Positions 32,301 through 44,300 of a stretch of 64,000 bases of DNA are shown here, piece by piece. This stretch comes from Branchinecta lynchi. Its lineage: Eukaryota; Arthropoda; Branchiopoda; Anostraca; Branchinectidae. The stretch is from the NCBI GenBank assembly GCA_023053575.1, contig JAKZAP010000016.1, forward strand, positions 7,622,046 to 7,686,045, given 5' to 3'. The first letter of the stretch is position 1. Every line of letters starts with the position of its first letter. The notes beneath the pieces were generated by a model that ran no database searches, had not been told where the DNA came from, and was given only the letters and a program-made list of their open reading frames with translations. The position numbers were made by a program, and so were the translations under genes.

Positions 32301-35300
32301 GCTTTTCTTGGCAACAGGAGGTGGCTTTGGTGTCTTCTGTGGCTTTTTTGGTTCATTGGGCATCCGGACTGGTTTCGAAATTTCCGGCCGCTCAGCTTCG
32401 GATTCCGAAGATTCACTTTCCGACCCGGATTCACTAGAGGTATCACTCTCACCACTTTCACTCGAGCTAGATTGTTTTCCTACTGTCTTTTCGGTTGTCT
32501 TCTGTGGGACTTTCTCCTTTTTCGGTTCAGAGTCTGAGGCAGATCTGGAGCTTCCCGAGTCGCTTTCCGAATCCGACGTTCCGGATGATTCACTACCAGA
32601 TGATTTCTTCTTGCCGTTTTCGTCGGGCTCTGAAACAGAGGAAATGAGTGCTAGAAAACGAGAAGAAGTTTCAAGAGAAGGAAAAGAAAACTCTTACGTG
32701 AAGTTTTTGTCTCTCTTTTTTCAATACGAATTCTTAAAGGACCTGTCTTACCTATAATACTAACGCAACCTACTTCTATAATCACTCGATAAATCTCTAA
32801 ACTCGGAAACTACAATTTCGTACGGTACACTTTAACCCCTCTAGCAAAACCACGCTGATTTTCTCATTTGCCGCGTTTTGCTACCTTCGATGTGTATCAC
32901 CCTGTCGACGGTTGTCTGCGAGAAGTTTTTCCATCAGAAAAACCGGTTATTGTTTCCCTGTTTTCGCTACAAGTCAACGGGTCTCGGAAAAGGCTTAAAA
33001 CAGCCAACCCCGTGGGTTATTTGTTGAAAGCACAGCGTAAGTATTCAAATATTTTAAAATACTGTAAGCTGAAGTGTAAATTGTTCGAGTAATTTTTATA
33101 CTTCCAAGTTTAATGTTGCAACATTTTTTCAGTCCTAATCAATGAACTGCTTGATTATGTAGAAACTTAATTAATACTCTCGAAAAGACAAGAACCTCCT
33201 AAGCCTGACCTTCAACGTAACGAAAACAGCTACTCACCATCCTCCCCTGAAGAGCTGCTATAGAACATCTTCTTCTTCGTCTTCTCGTGTTTAACGGGGG
33301 AAGCTGAAGTCCTTCCAATATTCGCACTGGCAGGACGAGAAGGAGGCTCCACGTTTCGAACACTTGAATCCGGCGCCACTTCTGCGAAACCAGGCAAATC
33401 TTGGTAGCCATTGGCTCGGACGTTTAGATAGTGAGAGAGGGAACCCAACTGGAAGTTGTCCCGGTCTGAAAAGAATCAGGAGAAGCTTGGTTACTGATGT
33501 TACCTGTTTACTGTGGAATTCGCACAGTCGTCGCACCAACACCAAAAGCACGCGCATGCCAGGTTTCCAGGAATAAAACATTTTCGACAAAACTTATTCC
33601 GTGAAGGTGCTGAACCACTCTTGCAAATCCGACTTGGACTTTTTTTTTCTTAACTTTTATTCTTACTTTGCATTTTTCCTGTACTCATCATATTAGAAAG
33701 TAAGATTTTCTGGCCATTCATCTAGTAGTCCCACAGAAGAGTCTTCGCGTTTTAGTTTGTCCCAGGGATTCACTCGCCGCATTATCGGAAGTCTCCACGG
33801 ATTGGAAATGCTCCGATTATCATCCCTACCTTCAACAAGACCGAAGGTTTCGATGGGACCCCAGAATTTGTATATTTGATTCAGACGGTCTTGCAGATAT
33901 CCGGTCTTTGCCAAACTCCTTGAACATTTTTACTATTAAAACTTTATGAACAGAATAAAGCCAGTAGCTAATCATATGAAAATACCAAGTTCAGATATGG
34001 ATTCCCCTATATGTCATATCTATTTGGACGAAATTCATCAAAACTTCCTGCCTTACTTCTGCCAAATTTTCAGTTTCAGCGGATTCCGAGCGAACTACTT
34101 GTTTGGCGAAAGATTAAAGCTCAAAAAACGAATTCAGTATATCTCCTTACCCCTATATCGGACTTGTAATCAACTTCAGATACAATTTTTATTTATAACA
34201 AACTTTCTGGTTTCGGATTCCCGGCAAACTATATGACAGGGCAGAAAACAATTGTCGTATACAGATTCAGCATGTCTTCTTACCCCTACATCAGACATCT
34301 AATCAACTTCAAATAGAACTTTTCCTTTTAACAAAATTTCCGGGTTTGGACGGATTCCGGGAGAACTATACTTGTACGGCGACAAAACGATTTTCATATT
34401 CGTGTTCAGCATGTCTTCTTACCCCTAAACCGACTATCTCATTAGATGTTAAAAAAGAATTTGTTAGCCCCTTAATTTGAACCTCTCCTCCACCCTTATA
34501 GGGCTACTGAGCCCATCGACGAACTCGACCTGTCCCTTGACCCGTAGAACCCTCACACCAACTTTCATCAAAATATCTCATTCCCTTCGAGAGTTATCGT
34601 GCTGACAGACGGACAACTTTTACTAAGTCATAGGTAGGTATCCCTCCACTTACGTTTTGGGATCCTAAAAAGTGACTCCCTTTCAGATTCGGTAGGAAGT
34701 CGATTGGCGGGCCGCTGGTGTCGTTGGTGTTAGAAAAAAAAGGTGTTGTGGAGGGTTAAAATGAATTTCTAAGATCTTGATTGAGCTGAACTGTATGAAA
34801 AGACTGATTTTGAAGAAAAAATGCGTGGATAATATTTTGAATATATTTCTTTTTTCAAACAACGCAACTGTAAAATTCAACAAGAAACACCGGATATAAC
34901 ACGAGGCATCAGAATAGCCCTGCAAACCATCAGCTTCTAACCGGCATAGATCTTCTTTTCGTCAATATTTTGTAAAGCATTTTAATGAGTAAGTGACAGT
35001 ATGTTTTATAAATTATTGATAGGGTCTTGTTTAACTATTATATTATCTGATCTAATCTAATAAATTCGCATCGTAAATAAACAAAAGTGAAAATAAAGTT
35101 TAAGAGACTAATTGCGTCGCAAGAATAAGTCCGACAAGAACACATATCTGCGAATTCGAACAAAATCCACGCGGAGGCATTCCCCGTGTTCTCATTTTTG
35201 GGATCCCAAAACGTAAGTGGAGGGATACCTATGACATCGCAAAAGTTGCCCGTCCGTCCGTCTGTCCGTCCGTCCGTCTATAAGCACAATAACTCTCGAA

Positions 35301-38300
35301 GGGAATGAGATATTTTGATGAAACTTGGTGTGAGGATTGTTTGGGTCAAGGGTAAGGTCGAGTTCGTAGATGGGCTCTGTAGCCCTATATTTGAGGGTGG
35401 GGGAGGGGGTTCAAATTAAGGGGCAAACAATATATTTTTAAACAGCTAATGTGATAGTCGATTGTGGGGTAAGAAGACATGCTGAGCACGACGGTGAAAA
35501 TCCTTTTCTCGCCAAACAAGTAGTTCGTCCGGAATCCGGCAAAAAACAGAAAGTTTGTTAAAAGTAAAAGTTTCATTTGAAGTTGATTAAATGTTTGATT
35601 TAGGGGTAAGAAGATATGCTGAGCACGATGTTGAAAACCATTTTCTTGCTGGACGAGTAGTTCGTCCTGAATCCGGCAAAAACCGGAAAGTTGGTTAAAA
35701 AACAAAAATTTCGTTTGAAGTTGATTAAATGTTTGATTTAGGGGTAAGAAGACATGCTGAGCATGATGGTGAAAATCATTTTATCGCCGGACAAGCAGTT
35801 CGCCCGGAATCCGGCCAAAACCGGAAAGTTGGTTCGAAGTAACAGTTTCATTTGAAGTGGATTAAATGTTTGATTTAGGGGTAAGAAGACATGCTGAACC
35901 CGATGGTGAAAACCATTTTCTCGCCGGACAACTAGTTCGCCTATAATCCGGCCAAAACCGGAAAATATGTTAAAGCAAAAGCTTTATCTGAAGTTGATTG
36001 TATGATAGATTAAGGGGTAAGAAGAGACGCTGAGTCTTTATATGATGATAATTTTTTACCCGGACATATAATTAGTCCGGAATCCGGTTGTACCCTCATT
36101 TATTTTTTAAGTCAAAGTTTTATTTAAAGTTGATTGGATGTTCTTTATAGGGATAAGGAGATACGCCGGTTTCGTTTCTGAATTTTCTTTTTTTGCTGGA
36201 CTAGTAGTTCGCTCGGAATTCGGGCGAAACCGCAAATTTGGCAGTAGTAAAGCAGGAAGTTTCGGTCAGTATCGTCAAAATAGATATGGCTTATAAAGGT
36301 ATAGATAGATAGGTAGATAGAATATCTGAACTCGGTTTTCTCTGATGATTAGCCTGGCGAAGACAAGACCCATTGTCTGGATCAGATCTTAGATTTTTGG
36401 GATCCCATCGACACCTTTGGTCTTGTTTTTTCAGTACGGGAAGTCGCCAGGATATGACTCCCTCTATCAACGCAGTTCCCCTCGACTCCCCAAGGGGTCT
36501 GAGAGGAACGGCTAGAGTACACCCTAAGTCTTTGACAGAGTATAGAAAAAGTATCCGGAATCCCCTTAAATCTCTCACACATACTCCATTCATACACTGT
36601 AAGCCTCATTTGCATCTTCACATACATCGGTAAATTAGGTCGTGCTTCAGTACTGCATCCAATTCACGATCTCCCACTACACCAAGAACAAATAACCAGA
36701 TAGAACTTCTGGTACCATGCAGCGACTATGAATACCCCGACAAAGCTGAGCGGACCTAGAAGTATTAACTGTAGCTTTTCACACGTCTTTTCTACTTCCG
36801 TCTTAATACTCATCGCAGAGAAAGAAAATGCAGGAGCCGTACTCCGCGCGCTGACCCGCTCTTGAGCGCGTCCAAAGAACCAATCAGCTTTGTCTTCTAC
36901 TTTTCCTCAAGGTGGTTTCGCAGTGATATAGCTAATTGTAGAGGTAACGGAACGTGATGTGGCACGAAGCTACTAACCTCCGCTCGTTCACAGCGGAAAA
37001 GGTACGAGGAAATACTCGACTCCGCATAGCCATAGCACAGAGATAGGGAGACAGAGGTTCAATCTGATTATTTGTTCTTGACTATACGCTACTTTGGCCA
37101 CCAGAATACGTGTTAACTGCTGCTCGAGAGAAGGTGTAAAAGGGGCATTTGTGAGAGGAATTCTTGAAACTAGAGCCTGAGGAAGAAATCTGATAAGCTG
37201 TTTCTGGACTGGATGGCTTCCATTGTGTTATCCTTGGCCGGAATTTTATAAACTGCAGTTATGGGCTGAATGGTCAAATTAAGATATCATACGAAAGGTC
37301 GTACTTAGCAAGTTCAGGACATCCTGGCAAATGCAGGTGTTCTTACAAGCCCTTAATTAGCTACTTTGTCTGACTGAAAGACTTTGTCACAGAAAGTGGA
37401 TGAAACATTGTCAAACTTTCAGCTTAGTTAGATTAGTATGAATCACCTTATCTTAATTAGGCGTCGCAGGCGAACATTTCTACTTATTTATGTTAGAATA
37501 GCTAAATTTAGCTAAGTCTAGTCTAGCCCTGTAGGGGTAAAAGCCCTTAGCTTCCCCTAAGTAATAGTTAAGCGCCGCAGGAAAAACTCTAAGGTTATTC
37601 TGTGTTAGCTTAGTTAGATTAGTATGAATCACCTTATCTTAATTAGGCGTCGCAGGCGAACATTTCTGCTTATTGATGATATGCTATGATATGATATTTA
37701 CTGCAAAAAGCCAACTGGCCATAGCAACTACCACAAAAAATCACTTACAATAAAACAAACAAAACAACAAAAACAAAAAATGACAATCCTAGATATAGCT
37801 TAATAACACTTACATTAGATCCTCCCGATGCTTCGCTGCCAACCGGACAAACACTGCCAAATTTCTCATTACTGCGAAACACTTGTCTCCAATCAGATCC
37901 ACTAACCCTTCCTCCCCTAAACCACTCCTCCCAAACATTTCTTCCCTTAATCCCCCCAACTCACCACATTCACACATAAAATGTAACAGACTCTCATCAA
38001 TTTCACCACACACAGGGCAAAAGTATGGACCATCACGTACCCTGTTTTTCCCCATGTATTTCCTTTTTTCCCCAAGTGGTAGTGCGTTCCCCCTTAAACA
38101 AACTAGTGCCTCTAAACTTTTCGCATCCAAACCCGCCCTAAAATATAGTTCCTCCCCCCATCCCTCTTTAGCTTTTGCATAAACTTTCAATGATTCAGAC
38201 TGGTCCTTCATACATTGCCACATTTGCACCTCTTGTTCACGCAGTACTCTTTCTACCTCTTTCGACACTGACCCTAAACCTGCTGACAAACCTATTCCTC

Positions 38301-41300
38301 CATTCCAAAACACAGACATTCCACATTCATCCAATATCATCTTAACTTGTTGTGGCCAAGATTCTCTTGATACGTCCTGGAGGGCCTCCATATAAGCTCC
38401 CTTCAGAGGGCGTACTCTTGGCAGTGTTAATATATTCTCCCAAAATCGGACCATTCTAATTAACCGTCTATTTCTTAATGAATACAAACCAAGATCTCCG
38501 TTCACAACAATATTACTAAAAGACTCTTTAACTCTCAACCAACGCTTAAAATATTTATTTTGGATTACCTCCATTTTTGGTGCCTTTACATACCCCCAAA
38601 CTTCTGAAGCATAATGCATTGTAGGTACAATTTTTGTTTGAAATACCTGTTTATGTAACTTAAGATTTTTAAGATCACGGAGACTACTACCCATCACTAG
38701 CCCCGCACTACGACTACCTCTTGACACGCCCATCTCCACATGCTTTGTAAATCGGCAATTTGAAGAAAACTTAACTCCCAGGTAAACAAACTCGTCCACC
38801 ACTTTTAAAAGAGAACCACCATACAAGAATCTATCCCCCGGGTCCACTTTACCCCTTCGTCGGAACACCATACAAAAGGTTTTACTAGTATTAATCAATA
38901 ATTCTTTTTTGCCAATATACCGTTCCATAAGATCCAATAATGTTTGCAAATGCTCTCTTGAATCAGCCATCAACACTACATCATCAGCAAATAACAACAG
39001 ACAAAGACTGATTATATCTAGTGATAACATTGGTGCACCATTCTGGTTCATAAATTCTTCAATATCATTCAAAAAAATAGAAAATAATTTTGGTGACAAT
39101 GTACATCCCTGCTTTACTCCAATTTTTGAAATTACCTCCTTTGAGAACCTTCCCGCCACCTTCACCACAAACTTCACTACTGAATAAATCTGTACAATCA
39201 CCAAAACGAAAGGCCCAGGCAAACCCTAAGCCCATCAAGGACTGGATCAGCAGTTTTCTATTAACCGTATCAAACGCTCCTTTTAGGTCCAAGAATGCTA
39301 CATACAACTTACCTTTTCTGACCCGAGTATATTTCCTAGCTAATCCATTCAAAATGAAAATTTGGTCCAGAGTGCTGTAACCCTTCCTGAATCCTGCTTG
39401 GAGGCGCGTCAGTACTTCAGTTTTATCAATCCACCTCATTAGTCTAAAATCCAACACCTTACAAAACAACTTACTAATCACATTACTCAGATGGATGCAC
39501 CTATAATTCTCCTTCAATGACTTATCTCCTTTCTTAAATATTGGTACTGCCACAGATATATTCCATTCCTTGGGCCACTTCGTATTTTTTATAATAAAAG
39601 AAAACATCGTCGCCAGGATTGGTAGTAGACTAACCTTACCTAACTTCCAAACCTTCGAAGGAATCCCGTCTAGGCCCGGAGCCGACGCACCTCTCATCTT
39701 TTGAAGCCGGTCGAAAACCTCCTGCTCGTTCACTGGTTCTAATAGCCTATAATCATCTTCTCTTAACGGGAATCTCACAACATCTTCTAATTCTTTTTTA
39801 ATATCATCTAGCACCCAATCCCCCCCTTTATTAAGACTATTTTCTTTTTCCTCAAGGAATTTTGGCCATGACTCAGCTTTTTCCCCATTGAAGACTTTAT
39901 TTCACTCCAAAACTCCTTTCTATCCTTCTCCTTAAAAGCCTTCACTATATTTTTATTATTTTCCTCACAACACCTCCTCTTCTTTATCTTTATTAACTTC
40001 TTGTATTCACTACGCATATTCCGATATTCTACCAGCTTTTCCAGCAAACTTCACCATTTTGAACGCATGCACTACCATACTCCTCCTTACCTTGCACTCC
40101 GCATCAAAGAAATCTTTATTCTTTCTAGGTCTACCTTTATCAATACACTTTCTGCTATTTTCATATACATAATCTGATACTTCACACAGTGATTCATCCA
40201 GTAACCCCTCCGACAACATTTTCTCACATTCAAGCATTTTTTGTTGAGTAAGATCACTTTCTAAAATCACTTTTACTCTCTCCTCTGCATGTTGGAATAG
40301 CTAAATTTAGCTAAGTCTAGTCTAGCCCTGTAGGGGTAAAAGTCCTTAGCTTCCCCTAAGTAATAGTTAAGCGCCGCAGGAAAAATGTAAGGTTATTCTG
40401 TGTTAGCAGAGCTTGTTTAGCTAAGTCTATCTATCCCTATCTTCTTGTTTAAAGTTTAAAATTGTTTAACTGTTTTCAAACGGTTCAGCCATGGTATCTC
40501 ATCCTCTCCACTCCCAAATCCTCCCTGAGTGGTAAGTTCTAGGGTTCCCAAGCTCTGTCCCCTACCTACAAAAAACGCTAGATATGCAAAAAAGTTTTGT
40601 TCGCGAGTTCGTGAAATATTTTAACGAAGCGTGAACTCTTTTAAGCGTACTGACATTAGATACATATATTGCAATTTTTTCTGTTTGTTTGACAATAATC
40701 GCAAATTTGGTTTATAACCATGATAGTCGATTTTTACAATAAAATTTATATCTATCTATCTCTAGTGTATAATTGTTTAAGTTCTCAGATCCAAACCGCT
40801 ATCGAACAACAGACAAAACAAAGTAGAACAAAAAATCACCTTTGAATCTGGACTCCAGGACAGGCGCGGGTTTGGAAGCAAAGAAAATCTTCTTCGGATT
40901 CTTCACTACTTTCCCATCATTCGAGGAAAACAGAATATGCCTAATCATCCGTGACCGGTCTCGGATATCATACGAAAGGTCGTACTTGGCCAAGTTCAGG
41001 ACATATTGGCAGAGCAGGGTGGTTTGTTTCGGGTTGGTCAGGTAAAGCTTAGCTGCCAGGTTGACGATCTGAAGCTTCACTAAGTCTTCCTAAGACAAGA
41101 AAGGGACTAGATACGGGACAACAAAGTAACCAAATTGATGCAAGTGAAACATAATATACTAATTAGCATTGCACGAATTCCTTAACCATATACTTCATAG
41201 CACTTTTAAAGGGCTATTTTTATTTATTTATTTATCACCCGTCATTTCAAGAAGAAAAAGGAAGGAGTACAAAAACGAAAAGAAAAGTAAAACCAAAGAA

Positions 41301-44300
41301 AAACATAACACTTTCATAGGAAAAAAAATCAATATATACAACTGAAAACTTTTTGACTGACAACTGAAGACGACTACATACATGCACACTTAGACTCTGA
41401 GAATTTGCTCCATGGGTGGACTAGATTTTTTAACTGTACTTGTTAAGCAGGTTAGCAATAGCAAGCTCAGGGTCTCTTATGTTATGTAATTTCATAAGTT
41501 TGGTATTTCTTGTCCAAGGGGGAGACGAAGTAATTATTTAGAGAGTCAAAATGTTTCAATGTTTTTTACTGGTCTCTCATTAATTTCTATTCCTCGAAAC
41601 TTTTCATACTACCTTTTAGGTTGTTTGAAAATTATCCAAAACTAGGGCTAATGCGGAGTCATTTTGCAGAGGCAACCTAAGCTGCTGACGCTGGACACAG
41701 GCGAATGTGTTAGGAGTGTGAACCCTAAAAGGGCCATCAAAAACAAAATTAACTAATACAAAACTTCGATTTTTCACTGGTTTTTAGTTCTATTATTTCT
41801 GTTCATGTTCAAATCTTTTAACAGTATTTTTTAGGTGCTTTGAAAACCATTCCAAAATTAGGGATAAGAATTAGATCATCCAACTGTCGAAAGAAAAATA
41901 TTTAAAACGGAAACCTTTTCAGCGGACTTTTGGTGGCTATATAAGTTCAATTACAGTCGAAAGTGGGACAGATGGGCAATTCGTTTGGTCTGTACGGGAA
42001 ATACAAATTCAAGCTATTCTCGTTCTAATAAAACCACATCCTTTCCTGCATTTGTATCGGGTTCCCCATCTTCTCCCCCACGAAAACCCAACCAGTCTCT
42101 GTCACTTACCTCGTTTGAAAAGGACTTCGCCATTTTCCTCAGAACATCTGGGGCATACTTCGCCACTTTTTCGCAATACTCGCCAATGAGCCACAGTATA
42201 GAAGCGCGAGCAGCGGGTACAGTAACGTTGTCTATCAACTTAATCATCTTCGTGACAATGGACTCCTGATCGGCAGACTGGGACTGGAGTAGCTTCTTGA
42301 TGATCACCACACTTTCTGCCACCACAGCCTCTGCAAAGAATGAACTGAAAACCCCAACACATGAAATAATAATAACTGAAAAATCTGCATTCCGGTATAA
42401 CAATTTAGATGTCTGTTGAATTGAGTTGCCTACGCGATGTTGAGGCGTGGTTCCCAAAATCACCATGTTCTTATTGCCCACACTCATGATGCCCACGGTT
42501 CAAAATGCCTACGACTCAAAATGCCCACAAGTGAGGTCGAAGACCCCCCGAAACTGATATCGCCCAAATGCCGGCGGCTCAAAACGCCCACAGGGGAGGC
42601 TAAATCGCCTTGGTCCAAAATGTCGACGATTCAGCCTGTCACCATGAGACCAATGTTGCCATTTTGGCTGATTTTACGACCGACTGGCGGATTTTTTTTT
42701 GTTGCTGGCGTCTTATAACTGTTTGGGTTCTACTGACAATCCTTGTAAGTTTTTGGAGATTTCTTGCAATTCTGAGACAAGATGAAATTTTGGCGTATTT
42801 TCTGAGACAGCGGTGTATTTCTTGGATCACGATCTGGCAACACTGCCTGGGACAAGGGACAACGAGACTGTCAGGGACAGGACTACCATGAAATCGGGCC
42901 TGCTCCAGATCGATACTGGAGCCGATTCCAGATGATCCGAAGAAAAGATCAGTAGGTAAAAGCCCCTAAAGGACCCCTCGCACTACTTACTCTTCAAGTT
43001 TTAAAATATTTAAATACTTTTAAAACTAGGCTGTGCTTTCAACAAATAACGCACGGTTTGGGCTATTTTAAGCCTTTTCCGAGACCCGTTGACTTCAAGG
43101 TTCAAGGTTTAATTTACACTTCTGTATAAAATCAAAATAAATAGGGTCAAGCCGGGGACACAAGGTCGATTGACAAAAACCCGGTACAATATATAACAAA
43201 CATATTTTACCTATAACTAATTACATAAATAAATGTTATTAATTCCATGACTCATCACCAGACGGGAACCCGCCCCACAAACCCACCGACACTCGGCAAG
43301 ATCAACCCGAAATCCCACAAAAAAAAATATACCCAATGCGCAAGCGAGGGTAACCGATGGCCGGCAACTAATATAGACAACTAACTTGTATAGCGAAAAT
43401 AGGAAAACAAAATCAGCGTGGTTTTGTCAGAGGGGTTAGAATTTACGATACGAAATAGGGGTGTCCGGGTTTAGAAATATATGGAGTGATTATGGAAGTA
43501 GATCGTTAGTATCACAGGTAAGACCCTTTAAAGAAAAGTCCCAAGGGGGCTCATCCGTTAGAGGCTTCCTCACGAAAGCATGGCGGTTCTGCGTAATCTA
43601 ACCACGAGACCACACACCGTTTTTTTGTAAATAGTTTATTAGTATTATATTATAACTGAGCTTATACCAGTTCAACATACGATTATCGCCATTCTGGTAC
43701 TCGGGCTACTCCTTCCATTGCTCACTCACCCCTAATTTCTGTTCATTACGGACTGAACACCACAAATAATTCAATCGTGGGCATTCTAACCAGTAGGCAG
43801 TTTTGAGCCATGAGCATTTTGAGTCGTAGGCATCTTGTGTCGTGGGCATTCTGAACCCTGGGTATATTGGGCCGCGGGCACTATGAGTCACGGGCATTTA
43901 TAGTGGGCATTACGAGTGTTAGCCGATTTTGAAATAGTCACAGTCAGCTTGGATGAGGCAATTAAGGGCAATCAGCTTGGATGAGGCAATTATCCTGCGA
44001 GGTCGACCAAGCAGAGGTTGCTGCACCAAGTTAAAGCACGAATCTACACCTGACAGGTTTTATATGTCCTCACTTGAATCCAGAAAATAAAACAACATAA
44101 CGAAGAGAGATCAAATGTTTTCCCAGGTATAGTAACTTTTTACTGCGTGAACTCTGCGTGACATAGTAGTCCGCTTCTGTTAAAAATCCGAAACAGCGTC
44201 ATAAGGCGTACTCTTGCCGTTCCCCGCGGACTCCACTTGAGGAGTCCCCGCGTTTTTGTTTGTCCCGGGGACTCACTACCTGTATTCTCGCGAGTCCTGA

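Larger units (their letters stand above)
33715..36525 (+). mobile_element. family G MITE, copy 3, split by nested insertions
   Basis: Pieces of one G element in the right order: 33715-33829 (TTCGCGTTTTAGTTTGTCCC, GCTCCGATTATCATC), 34673-34735 (GACTCCCTTTCAGATTCGG, GGTGTCGTTGGTGTTAG), 35086-35193 (AATCCACGCGGAGGCATTCC, CCGTGTTCTC) and 36434-36525 (GACTCCCTCTATC, CTCGACTCCCCAAGGGGTCT). The gaps are a family A copy (inverse), a LINE 3' end and another family A copy (direct). Compare intact 44215-44615. Confidence 0.65.
42437..43925. repeat. inverted minisatellite pair (AATGCCCAC units) around a MITE
   Basis: 42440-42640 has units like CAAAATGCCCACGACT; 43790-43920 has the inverse, GTCGTGGGCATTTTGAG-like units of about 20-30 bp. 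Between them lie unassigned sequence and family F copy 3. The two arrays could be the ends of one foldback element about 1.5 kb long. Confidence 0.5.

Noticed and set aside
32299..32757. 152-codon plus-strand frame rich in Ser, Asp and Phe
   Set aside because: Complement of the AP3B hinge exon (32270-32629), which has splice sites and phase on the minus strand.
38909..39380. Plus-strand frames in 37883-39380
   Set aside because: Shadows of the LINE reverse-transcriptase frames on the minus strand.
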